This document shows positions 24,744 through 33,381 of a DNA stretch of 64,000 nt, one piece after another. Made by a program: the position numbers and the translations under genes. The DNA is from Streptomyces filipinensis (lineage in GTDB: Bacteria > Actinomycetota > Actinomycetes > Streptomycetales > Streptomycetaceae): the NCBI RefSeq assembly GCF_014649495.1, contig NZ_BMTD01000004.1:1-64000 (forward strand). Reading direction: 5' to 3'. The stretch's first letter is position 1. Each line of letters begins with the position of its first letter. A model generated the notes under the pieces. The model ran no database searches and had not been told where the DNA came from. It saw only the letters and a list, made by a program, of their open reading frames with translations.

Positions 24744-25994
24744 TCAGCCTTCCACGACCCGGACCGCAGCGGACGCCCGCGGCGCCGGGACCGGCCCTTC
24801 GCCCGGCAGCCTCCGCATGAGGAGCCCGTACCCCAGCCCGGCCACCGTCCCCACCGCCGCGCACATCCCCCACAGCCACTGCGCGCCCAGCCGGTCGATG
24901 ACCGCACCGGACATCAGCGGCGCGATCAGCGAGGCGACGGACCAGGACAGCGTGTAGACGCCCTGGTACCGCCCGCGCCCGTGCACCGGGGACAGCCGCA
25001 CGACGAGCCCGGTCTGCGTCGGCGCGTTGACGATCTCGGCGAGGGTCCACACGCAGACCGTGAGCGCGAAGACGCCGACCGATCCGGCGAAGGCGGTGAG
25101 CCCGAAGCCGTACCCCGCGAGCACCGAGGAGACCACCAGCAGGGTGCGCGGGTCGCGGTGCTCGATGAAGCGGGTCACCGGGATCTGCAGGGCGACGATC
25201 AGGACGCCGTTGACGGCGATGGCGAGGCCGTAGTCGGCGGGCGAGAACCCGGCCCGGCCCATGGCCACGGGCAGGCCCACGGACCCCTGCTGGAAGACCA
25301 GGGCGACCAGGAAGGACAGCCCGACGACGGCCATGTACCGCCCGTCGCGCAGCACCGTGCCGAGGCTGACGTCGGTGTCCGCCTGCCGGGCCGTGGCCGC
25401 GGGCCGCGACTCGGGCAGCTTGAGGAAGACGACGACCGCGCAGACGGCCGTCATCCCGGCCTCGATCAGGAACCCGGCGCGATAGCTGAACTCGGCGATG
25501 AACCCGGCGCCCATCGAGGAGACGGCGAAGCCGAGGTTGATCGCCCAGTAGTTGAGGGAGAAGGCGCGGATCCGGTCCTCGGGGCGGACGATGTCGGCCA
25601 TCATCGCCTGGACGGCCGGCCGGGAGGCGTTGGAGGCCATGCCGACGAGGAAGGCGACGGCGGCGATGGTGACCGGGCTGGTCATGAAGCCGAGCAGCGC
25701 GACGGAGACGGCGGTGGCGGACTGGGCGATGAGCAGCGTCGGCCGCCGTCCCAGCCGGTCGGCCATCACCCCGCCGCCCAGCGAGGAGACGACACCGCCC
25801 AGCCCGTGCAGGGAGGCGACGAGACCGGCGTAGGACGCCGAGTAGCCGCGGTCCAGGGTGAGGTACAGGGCCATGAAGGTGGCCACGAACGCGCCGAGGC
25901 GGTTGACGAGGGTGCTGGTCCACAGCCACCAGAACTCACGGGGGAGTCCGGAGACCGTCTCCCGGGCGGCACGTCTGAGACGGGCGGCGGACAT
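24744..25994 (-). CDS. MFS transporter
   Basis: This 416-residue protein has twelve hydrophobic segments and the MFS motif A in loop 2-3 (GGGVMADRLGRRPTLL), characteristic of drug or metabolite:H+ antiporters (MdtH/YceL-like subgroup). ATG 25994 begins MSAARLRRAARET, after GGGGGG about ten bases upstream. It has its own promoter region toward gpmA. Substrate unknown; a multidrug role is inferred from the subgroup. Confidence 0.9.
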   Translation of the reverse strand: MSAARLRRAARETVSGLPREFWWLWTSTLVNRLGAFVATFMALYLTLDRGYSASYAGLVASLHGLGGVVSSLGGGVMADRLGRRPTLLIAQSATAVSVALLGFMTSPVTIAAVAFLVGMASNASRPAVQAMMADIVRPEDRIRAFSLNYWAINLGFAVSSMGAGFIAEFSYRAGFLIEAGMTAVCAVVVFLKLPESRPAATARQADTDVSLGTVLRDGRYMAVVGLSFLVALVFQQGSVGLPVAMGRAGFSPADYGLAIAVNGVLIVALQIPVTRFIEHRDPRTLLVVSSVLAGYGFGLTAFAGSVGVFALTVCVWTLAEIVNAPTQTGLVVRLSPVHGRGRYQGVYTLSWSVASLIAPLMSGAVIDRLGAQWLWGMCAAVGTVAGLGYGLLMRRLPGEGPVPAPRASAAVRVVEG

Positions 25995-26172
25995 GGCAGG
26001 ATCCCCCCATGGATCGAAGGCACCCGGTGCGGATGCTGTAAGCGGCTCTGGCGGTATCCACAACTTACATAGGTGATCCACGGGCGGCCACTCGTTTAAC
26101 AGAGGCCGTCAACGGTCCACCCACCGGTCGGCCGGGGGCGGGCGCGGGAGGCCGTGGATTACGCTCTTTCCC

Positions 26173-26934
26173 ATGGCCGACGCACCGTACAAGCTGATCC
26201 TCCTCCGCCACGGCGAGAGCGAATGGAACGCGAAGAACCTGTTCACCGGCTGGGTGGACGTCAACCTGAACGAGAAGGGCGAGAAGGAGGCTGTCCGCGG
26301 CGGCGAGCTCCTGAAGGACGCCGACCTCCTCCCCGACGTGGTCCACACGTCCCTGCAGAAGCGCGCGATCCGCACGGCCCAGCTGGCCCTTGAGGCCGCG
26401 GACCGCCACTGGATCCCGGTCCACCGCAGCTGGCGCCTGAACGAGCGCCACTACGGCGCCCTCCAGGGCAAGGACAAGGCGGCGACGCTGGCCGAGTTCG
26501 GCGAGGAGCAGTTCATGCTCTGGCGCCGCTCGTACGACACCCCGCCGCCCGCGCTCCCCGACGACTCCGAGTTCTCCCAGGCGCACGACCCCCGCTACGC
26601 GACGATCCCGCCGGAGCTGCGCCCGGACACGGAGTGCCTGAAGGACGTCGTCGTCCGGATGCTCCCCTACTGGTACGACGGCATCGTCCCCGACCTCCTG
26701 GCCGGCCGCACGGTCCTGGTCGCCGCCCACGGCAACTCGCTGCGCGCCCTGGTCAAGCACCTGGACGGCATCTCCGACGCCGACATCGCGGGCCTGAACA
26801 TCCCGACCGGCATCCCGCTGTACTACGAGCTGGACGCCGACTTCAGGCCGACCACCCCCGGCGGCAGGTACCTCGACCCCGAGGCGGCCGCAGCAGCGAT
26901 CGAGGCGGTCAAGAACCAGGGCAAGAAGAAGTAA
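26173..26934 (+). CDS. gpmA: 2,3-bisphosphoglycerate-dependent phosphoglycerate mutase
   Basis: This 253-residue cytosolic glycolytic enzyme interconverts 3- and 2-phosphoglycerate. The catalytic RHGESEWN (phospho-His) lies near the N-terminus, with [12 protein letters not shown], the acidic [12 protein letters not shown] segment and the second catalytic His in [14 protein letters not shown]. Length and motifs are those of standard dPGM. It is followed by a strong terminator. Confidence 0.97.
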   Translation: MADAPYKLILLRHGESEWNAKNLFTGWVDVNLNEKGEKEAVRGGELLKDADLLPDVVHTSLQKRAIRTAQLALEAADRHWIPVHRSWRLNERHYGALQGKDKAATLAEFGEEQFMLWRRSYDTPPPALPDDSEFSQAHDPRYATIPPELRPDTECLKDVVVRMLPYWYDGIVPDLLAGRTVLVAAHGNSLRALVKHLDGISDADIAGLNIPTGIPLYYELDADFRPTTPGGRYLDPEAAAAAIEAVKNQGKKK

Positions 26935-26946
26935 TCGCCCACGAAC

Positions 26947-26990
26947 AAGCCCCCTGCCTGCGGTTTCTCCGCTGGCAGGGGGCTTTTTCT
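26947..26990. terminator. Strong intrinsic terminator with U-tract
   Basis: AAGCCCCCTGCC and its complement form a 12-bp stem with a 15-base loop, followed by TTTTTCT. It ends gpmA and, in reverse, the gene stopping at 27012. It is the best canonical rho-independent terminator in the window. Confidence 0.92.
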
Positions 26991-27011
26991 CTTGTCCTGG
27001 GTTGGGCGCTC

Positions 27012-29042
27012 TCATCTGGGCAGCGTGCTGGTTTGGGCGGGGCAGGCGGTTGGGCTGGTCGTGGCCGGGCGGGCGGGAAGCGGGGTCAGGGGTGTGCAGA
27101 CAGGTGTGGCGACCCCGATGAGTTCGACCAGGCCGTTGCCGCCGGTCGGTGGCACGAGTTCGGACCAGTTGTCGGCCAGCCAGACGTTGCCGGACTGGTC
27201 GAGTTGGATGGCGGTGAGGTGCTGGATGGAGCTGCTGCGATAGCCGTGGGACGGTGTCAGCAGGGAGCCGGTGGAGGATCCGGGCGGGCAGGCGCTGGTG
27301 TTCACGCCGCACAGGACGGAGACGGAGGGGGCGCCGAAGCCGGCGATCCATACGCGGTCGGACCCGTCGATGGCCACGGACCAGGGAGCGATGGCGGTTG
27401 GCAGTTTGTATACGCCTGTGATCTTTCCGCTCGGCGCGATCTCGGTGACCGAGTTGCTGACGAAGCTGGGCACCCAGACGTTGTTCTTGGAGTCGACGGC
27501 CAGGGCGAGAGGCCAGTCGAGTGAGTTGTCCTTGATGGGGGAGAACGTGGTCGGCTTGAAGTCGGGTCCGATCACGGTGACGCTCCCACCGACGTGGCCC
27601 TTGGGTACGCGTGAGTCCAGGAGCTTTGCCCCGTTGAGGCGGGCATTGCTGACCCAGGCCCGGCCGTAGCCGTCGATCTGGATGGAGAACGGGTGGTCGA
27701 GACCGCCGCCCTTGATGGTGATCGCCTTTGAGGGGTCCCCGTGGGGGTAGACGATCACGCTTCCCTGGCCGCGGTTGCCTTTCAGGCCATAGAAGTTCGC
27801 AATCCAGATGTTGCCCTTCTGGTCGACTGCGGTGCCCTGGGGATGGTTCAGGTCGCCGTTCTTGAATCCTGTGCCGGGCGACAGCGGCTTCCCTGCCGCT
27901 GAGTACTTCGCCATGGCATCGCCGCCGTAGCTGGGCACCCACACGGCGCCGTCGTGGTCGATGGCGATGCCCCAGGCGCCTGCCTTCATACCGCCGCCGC
28001 TGATGGGGCTGTTCAGTGTGGGGTTGCCCACCGGGTCCTGCACGGTGACGTAGGGGCTGGGGTTTCTCGTTCCGGGCAGCCAGTTGTTGGAGGCCCAGAC
28101 GTTGCCCTTGGCGTCGATGGCCATCCGCCCGGGGGCGTAGACGTCGGGGGCGGTGTAGTGCAGGGCCAGGACCCAGGCCGCTGGTGCCGCGGTGAGCGCG
28201 GGGGCGTAGGTGTGTGCCCGGCCGGTCAGGGCGTACAGCTTGCCGGTGGCCAGTCTCGGGTTGTGGGCGAGGTTGAGCACGGCTTGTGCAGTGTCGGCGG
28301 GAGTGGTCCCGTGCTGCGGTGTCGCCAGGCGCAGCATGTCCTGGCATCGCCCGGTGTCCGCTCCCGGCGCGCAGAGGGAGACGAGGTTGGCCAAGGCGTC
28401 AAGGGTGGCCAGCGTGTCGTTCTTGCTGCCGTTGTTCCGGTCGGTGACGACCTTGCCGGGTCTGCCGGAAGCCGGATCGGCGAGGTTGTAGGACGTGGCT
28501 GCGGCGTTCTCCAGGCCGGGGCTCGGCCCGGTGATGCCGTGGGGGCCGGTGAACTGGGCCAGTGCGTAGGCGGCGGCGACGGTGGTGAGTTCGTTGACCG
28601 TGACAGCGGTCTCGGAGCGTTGGGCGACGCCGCCTCCGGAGCCGAATCCCACGACGGAACGCAGACGCAGCGACCGGCCGCCGTGGGGCGCGGCGTCGAC
28701 GTACAGCACCGAGCCCGTGGGCCGGGTGGACCGGATCTGGAAGGCTCCCTTTGCGTCGGTCATGGCGCGCCCCAGTTCCCGGACGCCTTGCCGGTCTCCG
28801 GTGAGGAGAGTGACGTCGGCGTGAGACAGCGGTTTTCCCGCGCTGGTGACTGTTCCGCGCAGCGCTGTCGGCGTGCTGGGGGGTGTGGCGGCGGGCAGTC
28901 CCGTCAGCGCCAGTGCCATGGTGGCCGATGCCGCCAGGGCAGCGGCCGGCCGGTGCCGGGAGAGCCTGGCTGCCCTGCCGCGCGAGGTGTGGGCCGCGAC
29001 TGTGCGGGGGCAGTTCACAGGGACTCTGCGGGGGCGGTTCAT
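27012..29042 (-). CDS. Secreted beta-propeller (NHL/Vgb-like) protein with N-terminal carboxypeptidase-regulatory-like domain
   Basis: This 676-residue exported protein has a basic N-terminus and hydrophobic signal segment (AAALAASATMALALTGLPAA), a CNA-B-type beta domain (TALRGTVTSAGKPLSHADV, GAFQIRSTRPTGS), a helical Ser/Asn-rich middle, and six or so propeller blades with repeats such as MAIDAKGNVWASNNW, IAIDHDGAVWVPSYGG, TAVDQKGNIWIANFYG, LAVDSKNNVWVPSF, IQLDQSGNVWLADNW. These resemble NHL and streptogramin-lyase (Vgb) blades. The base composition looks lower in GC than the neighbours. ATG 29042 lacks a close ribosome-binding site, and the open frame upstream to 29504 is a shadow. It may be horizontally acquired. 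Confidence 0.85.
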   Translation of the reverse strand: MNRPRRVPVNCPRTVAAHTSRGRAARLSRHRPAAALAASATMALALTGLPAATPPSTPTALRGTVTSAGKPLSHADVTLLTGDRQGVRELGRAMTDAKGAFQIRSTRPTGSVLYVDAAPHGGRSLRLRSVVGFGSGGGVAQRSETAVTVNELTTVAAAYALAQFTGPHGITGPSPGLENAAATSYNLADPASGRPGKVVTDRNNGSKNDTLATLDALANLVSLCAPGADTGRCQDMLRLATPQHGTTPADTAQAVLNLAHNPRLATGKLYALTGRAHTYAPALTAAPAAWVLALHYTAPDVYAPGRMAIDAKGNVWASNNWLPGTRNPSPYVTVQDPVGNPTLNSPISGGGMKAGAWGIAIDHDGAVWVPSYGGDAMAKYSAAGKPLSPGTGFKNGDLNHPQGTAVDQKGNIWIANFYGLKGNRGQGSVIVYPHGDPSKAITIKGGGLDHPFSIQIDGYGRAWVSNARLNGAKLLDSRVPKGHVGGSVTVIGPDFKPTTFSPIKDNSLDWPLALAVDSKNNVWVPSFVSNSVTEIAPSGKITGVYKLPTAIAPWSVAIDGSDRVWIAGFGAPSVSVLCGVNTSACPPGSSTGSLLTPSHGYRSSSIQHLTAIQLDQSGNVWLADNWSELVPPTGGNGLVELIGVATPVCTPLTPLPARPATTSPTACPAQTSTLPR

Positions 29043-29218
29043 AGCGGGAGACAAGGTCAGGACCTCTCGTGATGTCGCATGGTGCCGAACCCTCACCCGC
29101 GGACCGGACACCCGACGCGCTGCCGGGTCTCGCTGCGTGTTCGCGGGCAGGCCGCCCTGTCGCGGCGGGCGCTCGGAACGGCGGTGATCAGGGCACCGCG
29201 GTTTCGGCGCGGTCGGAC

Positions 29219-29674
29219 CTATGCGTTGCCGTTGTCCGCGGTGTCCGGGGCGCGCAGCGTGAACCATCCGATCTTGCGGCCGGCCAGCCAGATCAGGCCC
29301 AGGTACAGGTCCGGACCGACCTGACGGAGCTCGTCGCGCACGCCTCCGCACACCAACGACGTGTGGGAGTAGTCGATGACGATGCACTCCTGGTCGTCCA
29401 GACGGCTCGGGCCGGGCCTGACCATGGCGACGATGGACAGGAGGTCCATCGCGGTGAGCCGGTTGCTGAGATAACCGTCCGGGCTGAAGACCTTGCCTCG
29501 CCACGCGGTCAGGTTCACGAGGCTGGCGAGCAGCCGCGCTCCCGCACGTCCTGCCACGGGGAAGATCGCCAGACCCTCCATGGGGCCTTTGGGGATCTCA
29601 CCGGCCGGACTCTTGCGAAACAGCTCCTCGAGCCGCTGATCGTCGGATGTGAGCAGTTCGGCCTCTGTAGCCAT
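29219..29674 (-). CDS. Uncharacterised lipocalin-like protein
   Basis: This 151-residue soluble protein has LFRKSPAGEIPKGPMEGLA, a GKVF motif and a C-terminal segment ending DLYLGLIWLAGRKIGWF. It looks like an all-beta lipid- or ligand-binding barrel. The pattern recalls small bacterial proteins with a GxW/GxxxG core, but I cannot place it in a named family. ATG 29674 is preceded by GTGAGGAAGG. It lies upstream of the propeller gene on the same strand and may share its origin. Confidence 0.7.
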   Translation of the reverse strand: MATEAELLTSDDQRLEELFRKSPAGEIPKGPMEGLAIFPVAGRAGARLLASLVNLTAWRGKVFSPDGYLSNRLTAMDLLSIVAMVRPGPSRLDDQECIVIDYSHTSLVCGGVRDELRQVGPDLYLGLIWLAGRKIGWFTLRAPDTADNGNA

Positions 29675-29999
29675 CGCAGCCTTCCTCACCCCGGCACCCC
29701 TGCGTTCAAGGACTGGTCTCCAAGCAGCCGGCACGCCAGGCAACTCCGTGGTAATTCCCTCGGCCCGCGCTCGGCGAGAGCACCGGCACAAGCGGCGGAG
29801 CGCTACGAATTCATGACCAGGACCAGTCCAACCGCATGATCACCGCTTTGGCATGTGATCCGCCGCTGTCTCCATCCTGAACCCCCGGGGCGGGGCTCAC
29901 CACCGGTGCCGACGGCCGAGGGCCGAGGGCCGAGGGCCGCGCAATGGTGCGGGGCGGAAACCTGGACCGTCCGAGGTCGCTCGACATCGGCCAGGGACG
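29675..29999. other. Intergenic region with short tandem repeat
   Basis: The 325 bases contain three adjacent copies of GGCCGAG (29914-29934) and no supported gene. Frames crossing it are short or lack ribosome-binding sites. It holds the promoter of the minus-strand gene at 29674. The composition is mixed and may mark the edge of an acquired block. Confidence 0.5.
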
Positions 30000-30374
30000 C
30001 TAGACCTTCCGTCTGGTCAGGCAGAAGGGATGACCGGCCGGGTCGGTGAGGACGCGCCACCTGTCACCACCTGGTTGACAGTCCGGTCTGGCCGCGCCCA
30101 GCGCCAGCAGCAGCGCCTCACCCTCGTCGAGGTCGTCGACCTCGAAGTCGAGGTGGATCTGTTGCGGCACGGTCTGGTCGGGCCAGCGCGGAGCCTGATA
30201 GCCGTCGACCCGCTGGAACCCGATGAAGAGCCCGTGGCCGCCGTCGAGTCCGGCGAAGTCACGATGGGATTCGGGGTGGATCCCGAGGCCGGTGGCCTGT
30301 GCGTAGAACGCAACCAGCGCCTCGGGGTCGGGGCAGTCGAGTGTTATCGCCGTCAACTTCATCTGCAAGGCCAT
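30000..30374 (-). CDS. VOC (glyoxalase/bleomycin-resistance-like) protein
   Basis: This 124-residue protein has one betaalphabetabetabeta VOC module pair: LTAITLDCPDPEALVAFYAQ, then IHLDFEVDDLDEGEALLLAL and the closing VLTDPAGHPFCLTR. The predicted metal-ligand H in IHLDFEV and acidic residue near the end are present. Dioxygenase, isomerase or drug-sequestering roles are all possible. The start is ATG 30374 or ATG 30362. Confidence 0.85.
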   Translation of the reverse strand: MALQMKLTAITLDCPDPEALVAFYAQATGLGIHPESHRDFAGLDGGHGLFIGFQRVDGYQAPRWPDQTVPQQIHLDFEVDDLDEGEALLLALGAARPDCQPGGDRWRVLTDPAGHPFCLTRRKV

Positions 30375-30433
30375 GGCGTCACACCCTAGTGATCGGCTCC
30401 GACCACCGACCGGGCGGCGGATTCCGGGTGCCG

Positions 30434-30667
30434 TCAGCTCGTCAGGGTGGTCAGGCCGCATGCCAGGAGGGCGATCCCCATGAGCCCGAAGTTGATCCGC
30501 ATGACGGTCAGGCTCCGCCAGGGCGCTCCGTACGCCGTGCGCCGCTTGACCACCACGTCCGCCCAGTCCCACACCCACACGTCGACCCCGCGGTAGCCGC
30601 AGGCCACCGCCGTGCACGCGCCGCCCGCGAGCAGCAGGAGCAGTGTCAGCACCACACGAGCGATCAC
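30434..30667 (-). CDS. Small two-helix membrane protein
   Basis: This 77-residue protein has helices at about 3-22 (RVVLTLLLLLAGGACTAVAC) and 56-74 (FGLMGIALLACGLTTL), joined by a loop with RGVDVWVWDWADVVVKRR. GTG 30667 follows GGGGAGGGAA. No family recognised. It stands alone between the VOC gene and the divergent GAF-ANTAR gene. Confidence 0.72.
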   Translation of the reverse strand: MIARVVLTLLLLLAGGACTAVACGYRGVDVWVWDWADVVVKRRTAYGAPWRSLTVMRINFGLMGIALLACGLTTLTS

Positions 30668-30884
30668 GCCGTTCCCTCCCCGACCCCACGGCCGGTGCCG
30701 CGTGGCGGCATTGTCGCAGGGGCGGTGGCAGCCGCCGCAGGGCCTTCCGGAGGCAGTCGTCGAAAGCGGTATGTCACTCGGCCCAAGCTGGGCACTCGGA
30801 GTGCGGGACAACCGTCCGGGGCTGCCCGACGGAATACTGGTGGATCATGTCTGCTGACGACGCGCTGCGACGGAGGTGTTGACC

Positions 30885-31706
30885 ATGTCGCCCGAGCGGC
30901 CGGAGGAGCCGGCCGGCGGCGGAGGGCCGTCGGACGGTCAGGCACGGCTGTGGGTCACCGAGACGCTCGCCGCCGCCGCGCGGGGTGCCGACGCCCCCGA
31001 GCGGGTGCCGGGCGCGCTCTGCGCGGCATGCCTACGGCTGCTGCCGATCAGCGGCTCCTCGGTGTCGATCTCAGGCGGGAAGGGCATACGCGTCACCTGG
31101 TGCGCCAGTGACCGGGTCGCGGCCCGGCTCGCCGAACTGCAGTACACCGTGGGGGACGGCCCCTGCCAGAGCGCTCTCGACCGGGGCGCCCCGGTCGTCG
31201 CGTCCGACCTCACCGGCGGCCCGGACGCCCGCCGCTGGCCGATCTTCGCGTACGAGGCGGTGGCACTGGGCGTACGCGCGGTCTTCTCGCTGCCGCTCGG
31301 CGTCAACGGCGCCGCGGTCGGCACCCTGGACCTGTACAGCGAATCCGTCGGCGGTCTGACCGAGCGGGACATGCGGACGGCGCTGTGGGTGCGTGACGCC
31401 GTCACCTTCGCGCTGATGAGCCTCCAGGCGGCCGGGCCCGAGGCGGCCGAGGTGGACACGGAGGACGAGGTAGCGTCGTGGATGGCGGCCTCCGAGGCCG
31501 ACCACACCGAGGTCTACCAGGCGGTCGGCATGGTGATGGTGCAGCTGGACCTGGACCCCGAGCAGGCACTGGACCGGCTGCGGGCCCGTGCGTACGCCGA
31601 GGGCCGCACGGTCAGCCAGGTGGCCCGCGAGGTCCTGGCCCGCAGGCTCCGCTTCCAGGTGGAGCGGGAGCCCCAGGCCGACGACGACGGTGACCGCAGG
31701 GACTAG
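30885..31706 (+). CDS. GAF-ANTAR transcription antitermination regulator
   Basis: This 273-residue protein has an N-terminal GAF domain (about 25-175: VGDGPCQSALDRGAPVVASD, RAVFSLPLGVNGAAVGTLDL) and a C-terminal ANTAR RNA-binding domain (about 205-262: EVYQAVGMVMVQLDLDPEQA ... ARAYAEGRTVSQVAREV). ANTAR proteins bind paired hairpins in nascent RNA to prevent termination. ATG 30885 has GGAGG eight bases upstream. It is followed by a second ANTAR-containing gene in the same direction. Confidence 0.9.
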   Translation: MSPERPEEPAGGGGPSDGQARLWVTETLAAAARGADAPERVPGALCAACLRLLPISGSSVSISGGKGIRVTWCASDRVAARLAELQYTVGDGPCQSALDRGAPVVASDLTGGPDARRWPIFAYEAVALGVRAVFSLPLGVNGAAVGTLDLYSESVGGLTERDMRTALWVRDAVTFALMSLQAAGPEAAEVDTEDEVASWMAASEADHTEVYQAVGMVMVQLDLDPEQALDRLRARAYAEGRTVSQVAREVLARRLRFQVEREPQADDDGDRRD

Positions 31707-31827
31707 GCCGGTGGGGACGGGCGCGGCGTTCCAGAGCTGGGCTCTGGGCGTGCGCCGGGACTACGCTGAGAGAGGGGCTGAGCCGCGGGACCCGGGCGAT
31801 CCTGCGGCCTGCAGGCAGGGGCTCGAC

Positions 31828-33006
31828 ATGCAGCACTTCTCCTGCCGGACCGTGGCGGACCTGGCCATGCCCGGGCTGGCGACCGGCAGGCTGACCGTAC
31901 TCGCGCTGTACGGCGACGCCGACTCCGGTGCCGAGCTGGAAGCCGCGCTGCGCGCCCCCGGTCCGAGCCAGCTCGTCCTCGACCTGAGCGGACTGCGGCG
32001 GCTGTCTCCCGCCGCCGCCGAGGCCCTGTACCGGTTCGCCGAGGGTGCCGTCGAGCACGGCCGCATGCTCTTCCTCGCCGCCTGCCCCGCCGACGCCGTC
32101 GCCGCCCTGGCCCGGGCGCGGCCGCCCGGGGGAGCCGGGTGCGGGCTGTATCCGACGGTGTCCGACGCCCTGAGCGTCATCCTCACCTCGGTGGCCGGCC
32201 CGGAGGCCCCCCACCTGCGCCCGTACGCCGTGGAACTGCGCCACGCACTGCTCGCGCACGCCCTGGTCGCCCGCGCGCAGGGCATCCTCCTGGAGCGCTA
32301 CGGCCTGCGCAGCGCCCACGGTGCCGCCGCCCTGCTGCGGACCGTCGGCCGGGAACACGGTGTGGGTGTCGTCCGGCTCGCGGCGGCGCTCGGCCAGACC
32401 CCCGCGCCGCGCGCGGGCGAGCCCTGGTTCCCCGGTCGTGTGCGGCTTCCGGCGCCCGCCGTCGGGTTCGTCGGCGGGCGGGCGGACCGGCCGTCGCTGC
32501 CGGTGTTCCTCGACGCGCTCCGGGACGCCGTCTGCGCGATCGCCCGCACGGGCATGGCCGACGTCCAGCTCATCGACGCCAGTGACAACACGATGCGGCT
32601 GGAGTCCCACTGCGGCTTCCCCAGCGAGTTCGTGCACTTCTTCGCCGTGATCGACGACACCAGCACCCCCTGCGGGCACGCCGCGCGCAAACGCGAGCGG
32701 GTCGTCGTCGACGACGTCGCCACCACGCCGGACGTCGACGAGCCCTCCCGGGCCGTGCTGCTCGCCGCCCACAGCCGTTCGATGCAGTGCACCCCCATCC
32801 CGGGCCCGGCGGGCCGGCCGCAGGGCATGGTCTCCACGCACCACGACCAGTCCGGACACACCTACACCGGGGCCGAGCTCGGCGCGCTGGACCGGGTCGC
32901 TCGGGAGGCGGGGGCGTGGCTGGACTGGTACCGGACGACCACGGTCCGGGACGCCCTGGAGGATCTGCACCGCAGGGCGCAGGGGCACGAAGGAGGGCCG
33001 GTGTGA
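31828..33006 (+). CDS. STAS-ANTAR-GAF multidomain regulator
   Basis: This 392-residue protein has, in order, an N-terminal STAS-like domain (about 20-110: LVLDLSGLRRLSPAAAEAL), a helical ANTAR-like segment (about 140-190: LVARAQGILLERYGLRSAHG, AAALLRTVGREHGV) and a C-terminal GAF domain (about 220-375: DVQLIDASDNTMRLESHCGF, TPCGHAARKRERVVVDDVA). ANTAR in the centre is unusual, since it is normally C-terminal. ATG 31828 follows AGGGG. The start is downstream of the GAF-ANTAR stop by about 120 bases, so the two may be separately expressed but functionally linked. A terminator overlaps its stop. Confidence 0.85.
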   Translation: MQHFSCRTVADLAMPGLATGRLTVLALYGDADSGAELEAALRAPGPSQLVLDLSGLRRLSPAAAEALYRFAEGAVEHGRMLFLAACPADAVAALARARPPGGAGCGLYPTVSDALSVILTSVAGPEAPHLRPYAVELRHALLAHALVARAQGILLERYGLRSAHGAAALLRTVGREHGVGVVRLAAALGQTPAPRAGEPWFPGRVRLPAPAVGFVGGRADRPSLPVFLDALRDAVCAIARTGMADVQLIDASDNTMRLESHCGFPSEFVHFFAVIDDTSTPCGHAARKRERVVVDDVATTPDVDEPSRAVLLAAHSRSMQCTPIPGPAGRPQGMVSTHHDQSGHTYTGAELGALDRVAREAGAWLDWYRTTTVRDALEDLHRRAQGHEGGPV

Positions 33007-33026
33007 AACGTGTTCACACCGGCCCT
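32994..33026. terminator. Bidirectional terminator overlapping a stop codon
   Basis: AGGGCCGGTGTGAA and its complement make a perfect 14-bp stem with loop ACGTG. It includes the TGA of the STAS-ANTAR-GAF gene and lies 19 bases beyond the end of the convergent Cys-rich gene. Confidence 0.9.
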
Positions 33027-33044
33027 ACGCCGTCGTACCGTTCG

Positions 33045-33200
33045 TCAGCCGCACTGGCAGGGCGCGCCCGACTGGCACCCGCACCCGCAGCCGGAACCGC
33101 AGCCGCACGCACCGATCAGTGGAAGGCTCGTCGGGGCGGCGGGCTGCTGGGTCTCGCGCTCCTGCGTGGGGTCGGGCGTGGTGCTGGGGGATTCGGCCAT
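33045..33200 (-). CDS. 51-residue Cys-rich, metallothionein-like mini-protein
   Basis: A short gene from ATG 33200 to TGA 33045. The N-terminal 30 residues are hydrophilic (MAESPSTTPDPTQERE ...). The last 20 read ACGCGSGCGCGCQSGAPCQC plus a final G, with seven cysteines at 32, 34, 38, 40, 42, 48 and 50. The CxC and CxxxC spacing suits Zn or Cu(I) coordination. A strong ribosome-binding site (AGGAGGG) lies six bases upstream of the ATG. No signal peptide. Related short CGCG-tailed proteins occur in Streptomyces, but I cannot name a characterised one. Confidence 0.8.
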   Translation of the reverse strand: MAESPSTTPDPTQERETQQPAAPTSLPLIGACGCGSGCGCGCQSGAPCQCG

Positions 33201-33381
33201 GGGTCCCTCCTAGACGCTGGGGCAGGGGTGCCCTCGTCCATTTCATGCCCGTTTCCCCGGGCGCATCAACGGCGCACGGAGGCGCCCACGCGCCCCCGGC
33301 GCCGACCCGCGGACTCCGGGAGCCGCACCCGCCCCACCGCCCCCGCCGCCCCCGTCCGTGCGCGGGGCCGGCGGGCCCGGG

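Noticed and set aside
29043..29504. N-terminal extension of the propeller protein
   Set aside because: The extra 154 residues are Arg/Pro-rich and lie opposite noncoding and the lipocalin-like gene; the signal peptide begins at 29042.
29914..29934. Triple GGCCGAG repeat as regulatory element
   Set aside because: Short, GC-rich, no symmetry; simple slippage is enough to explain it.
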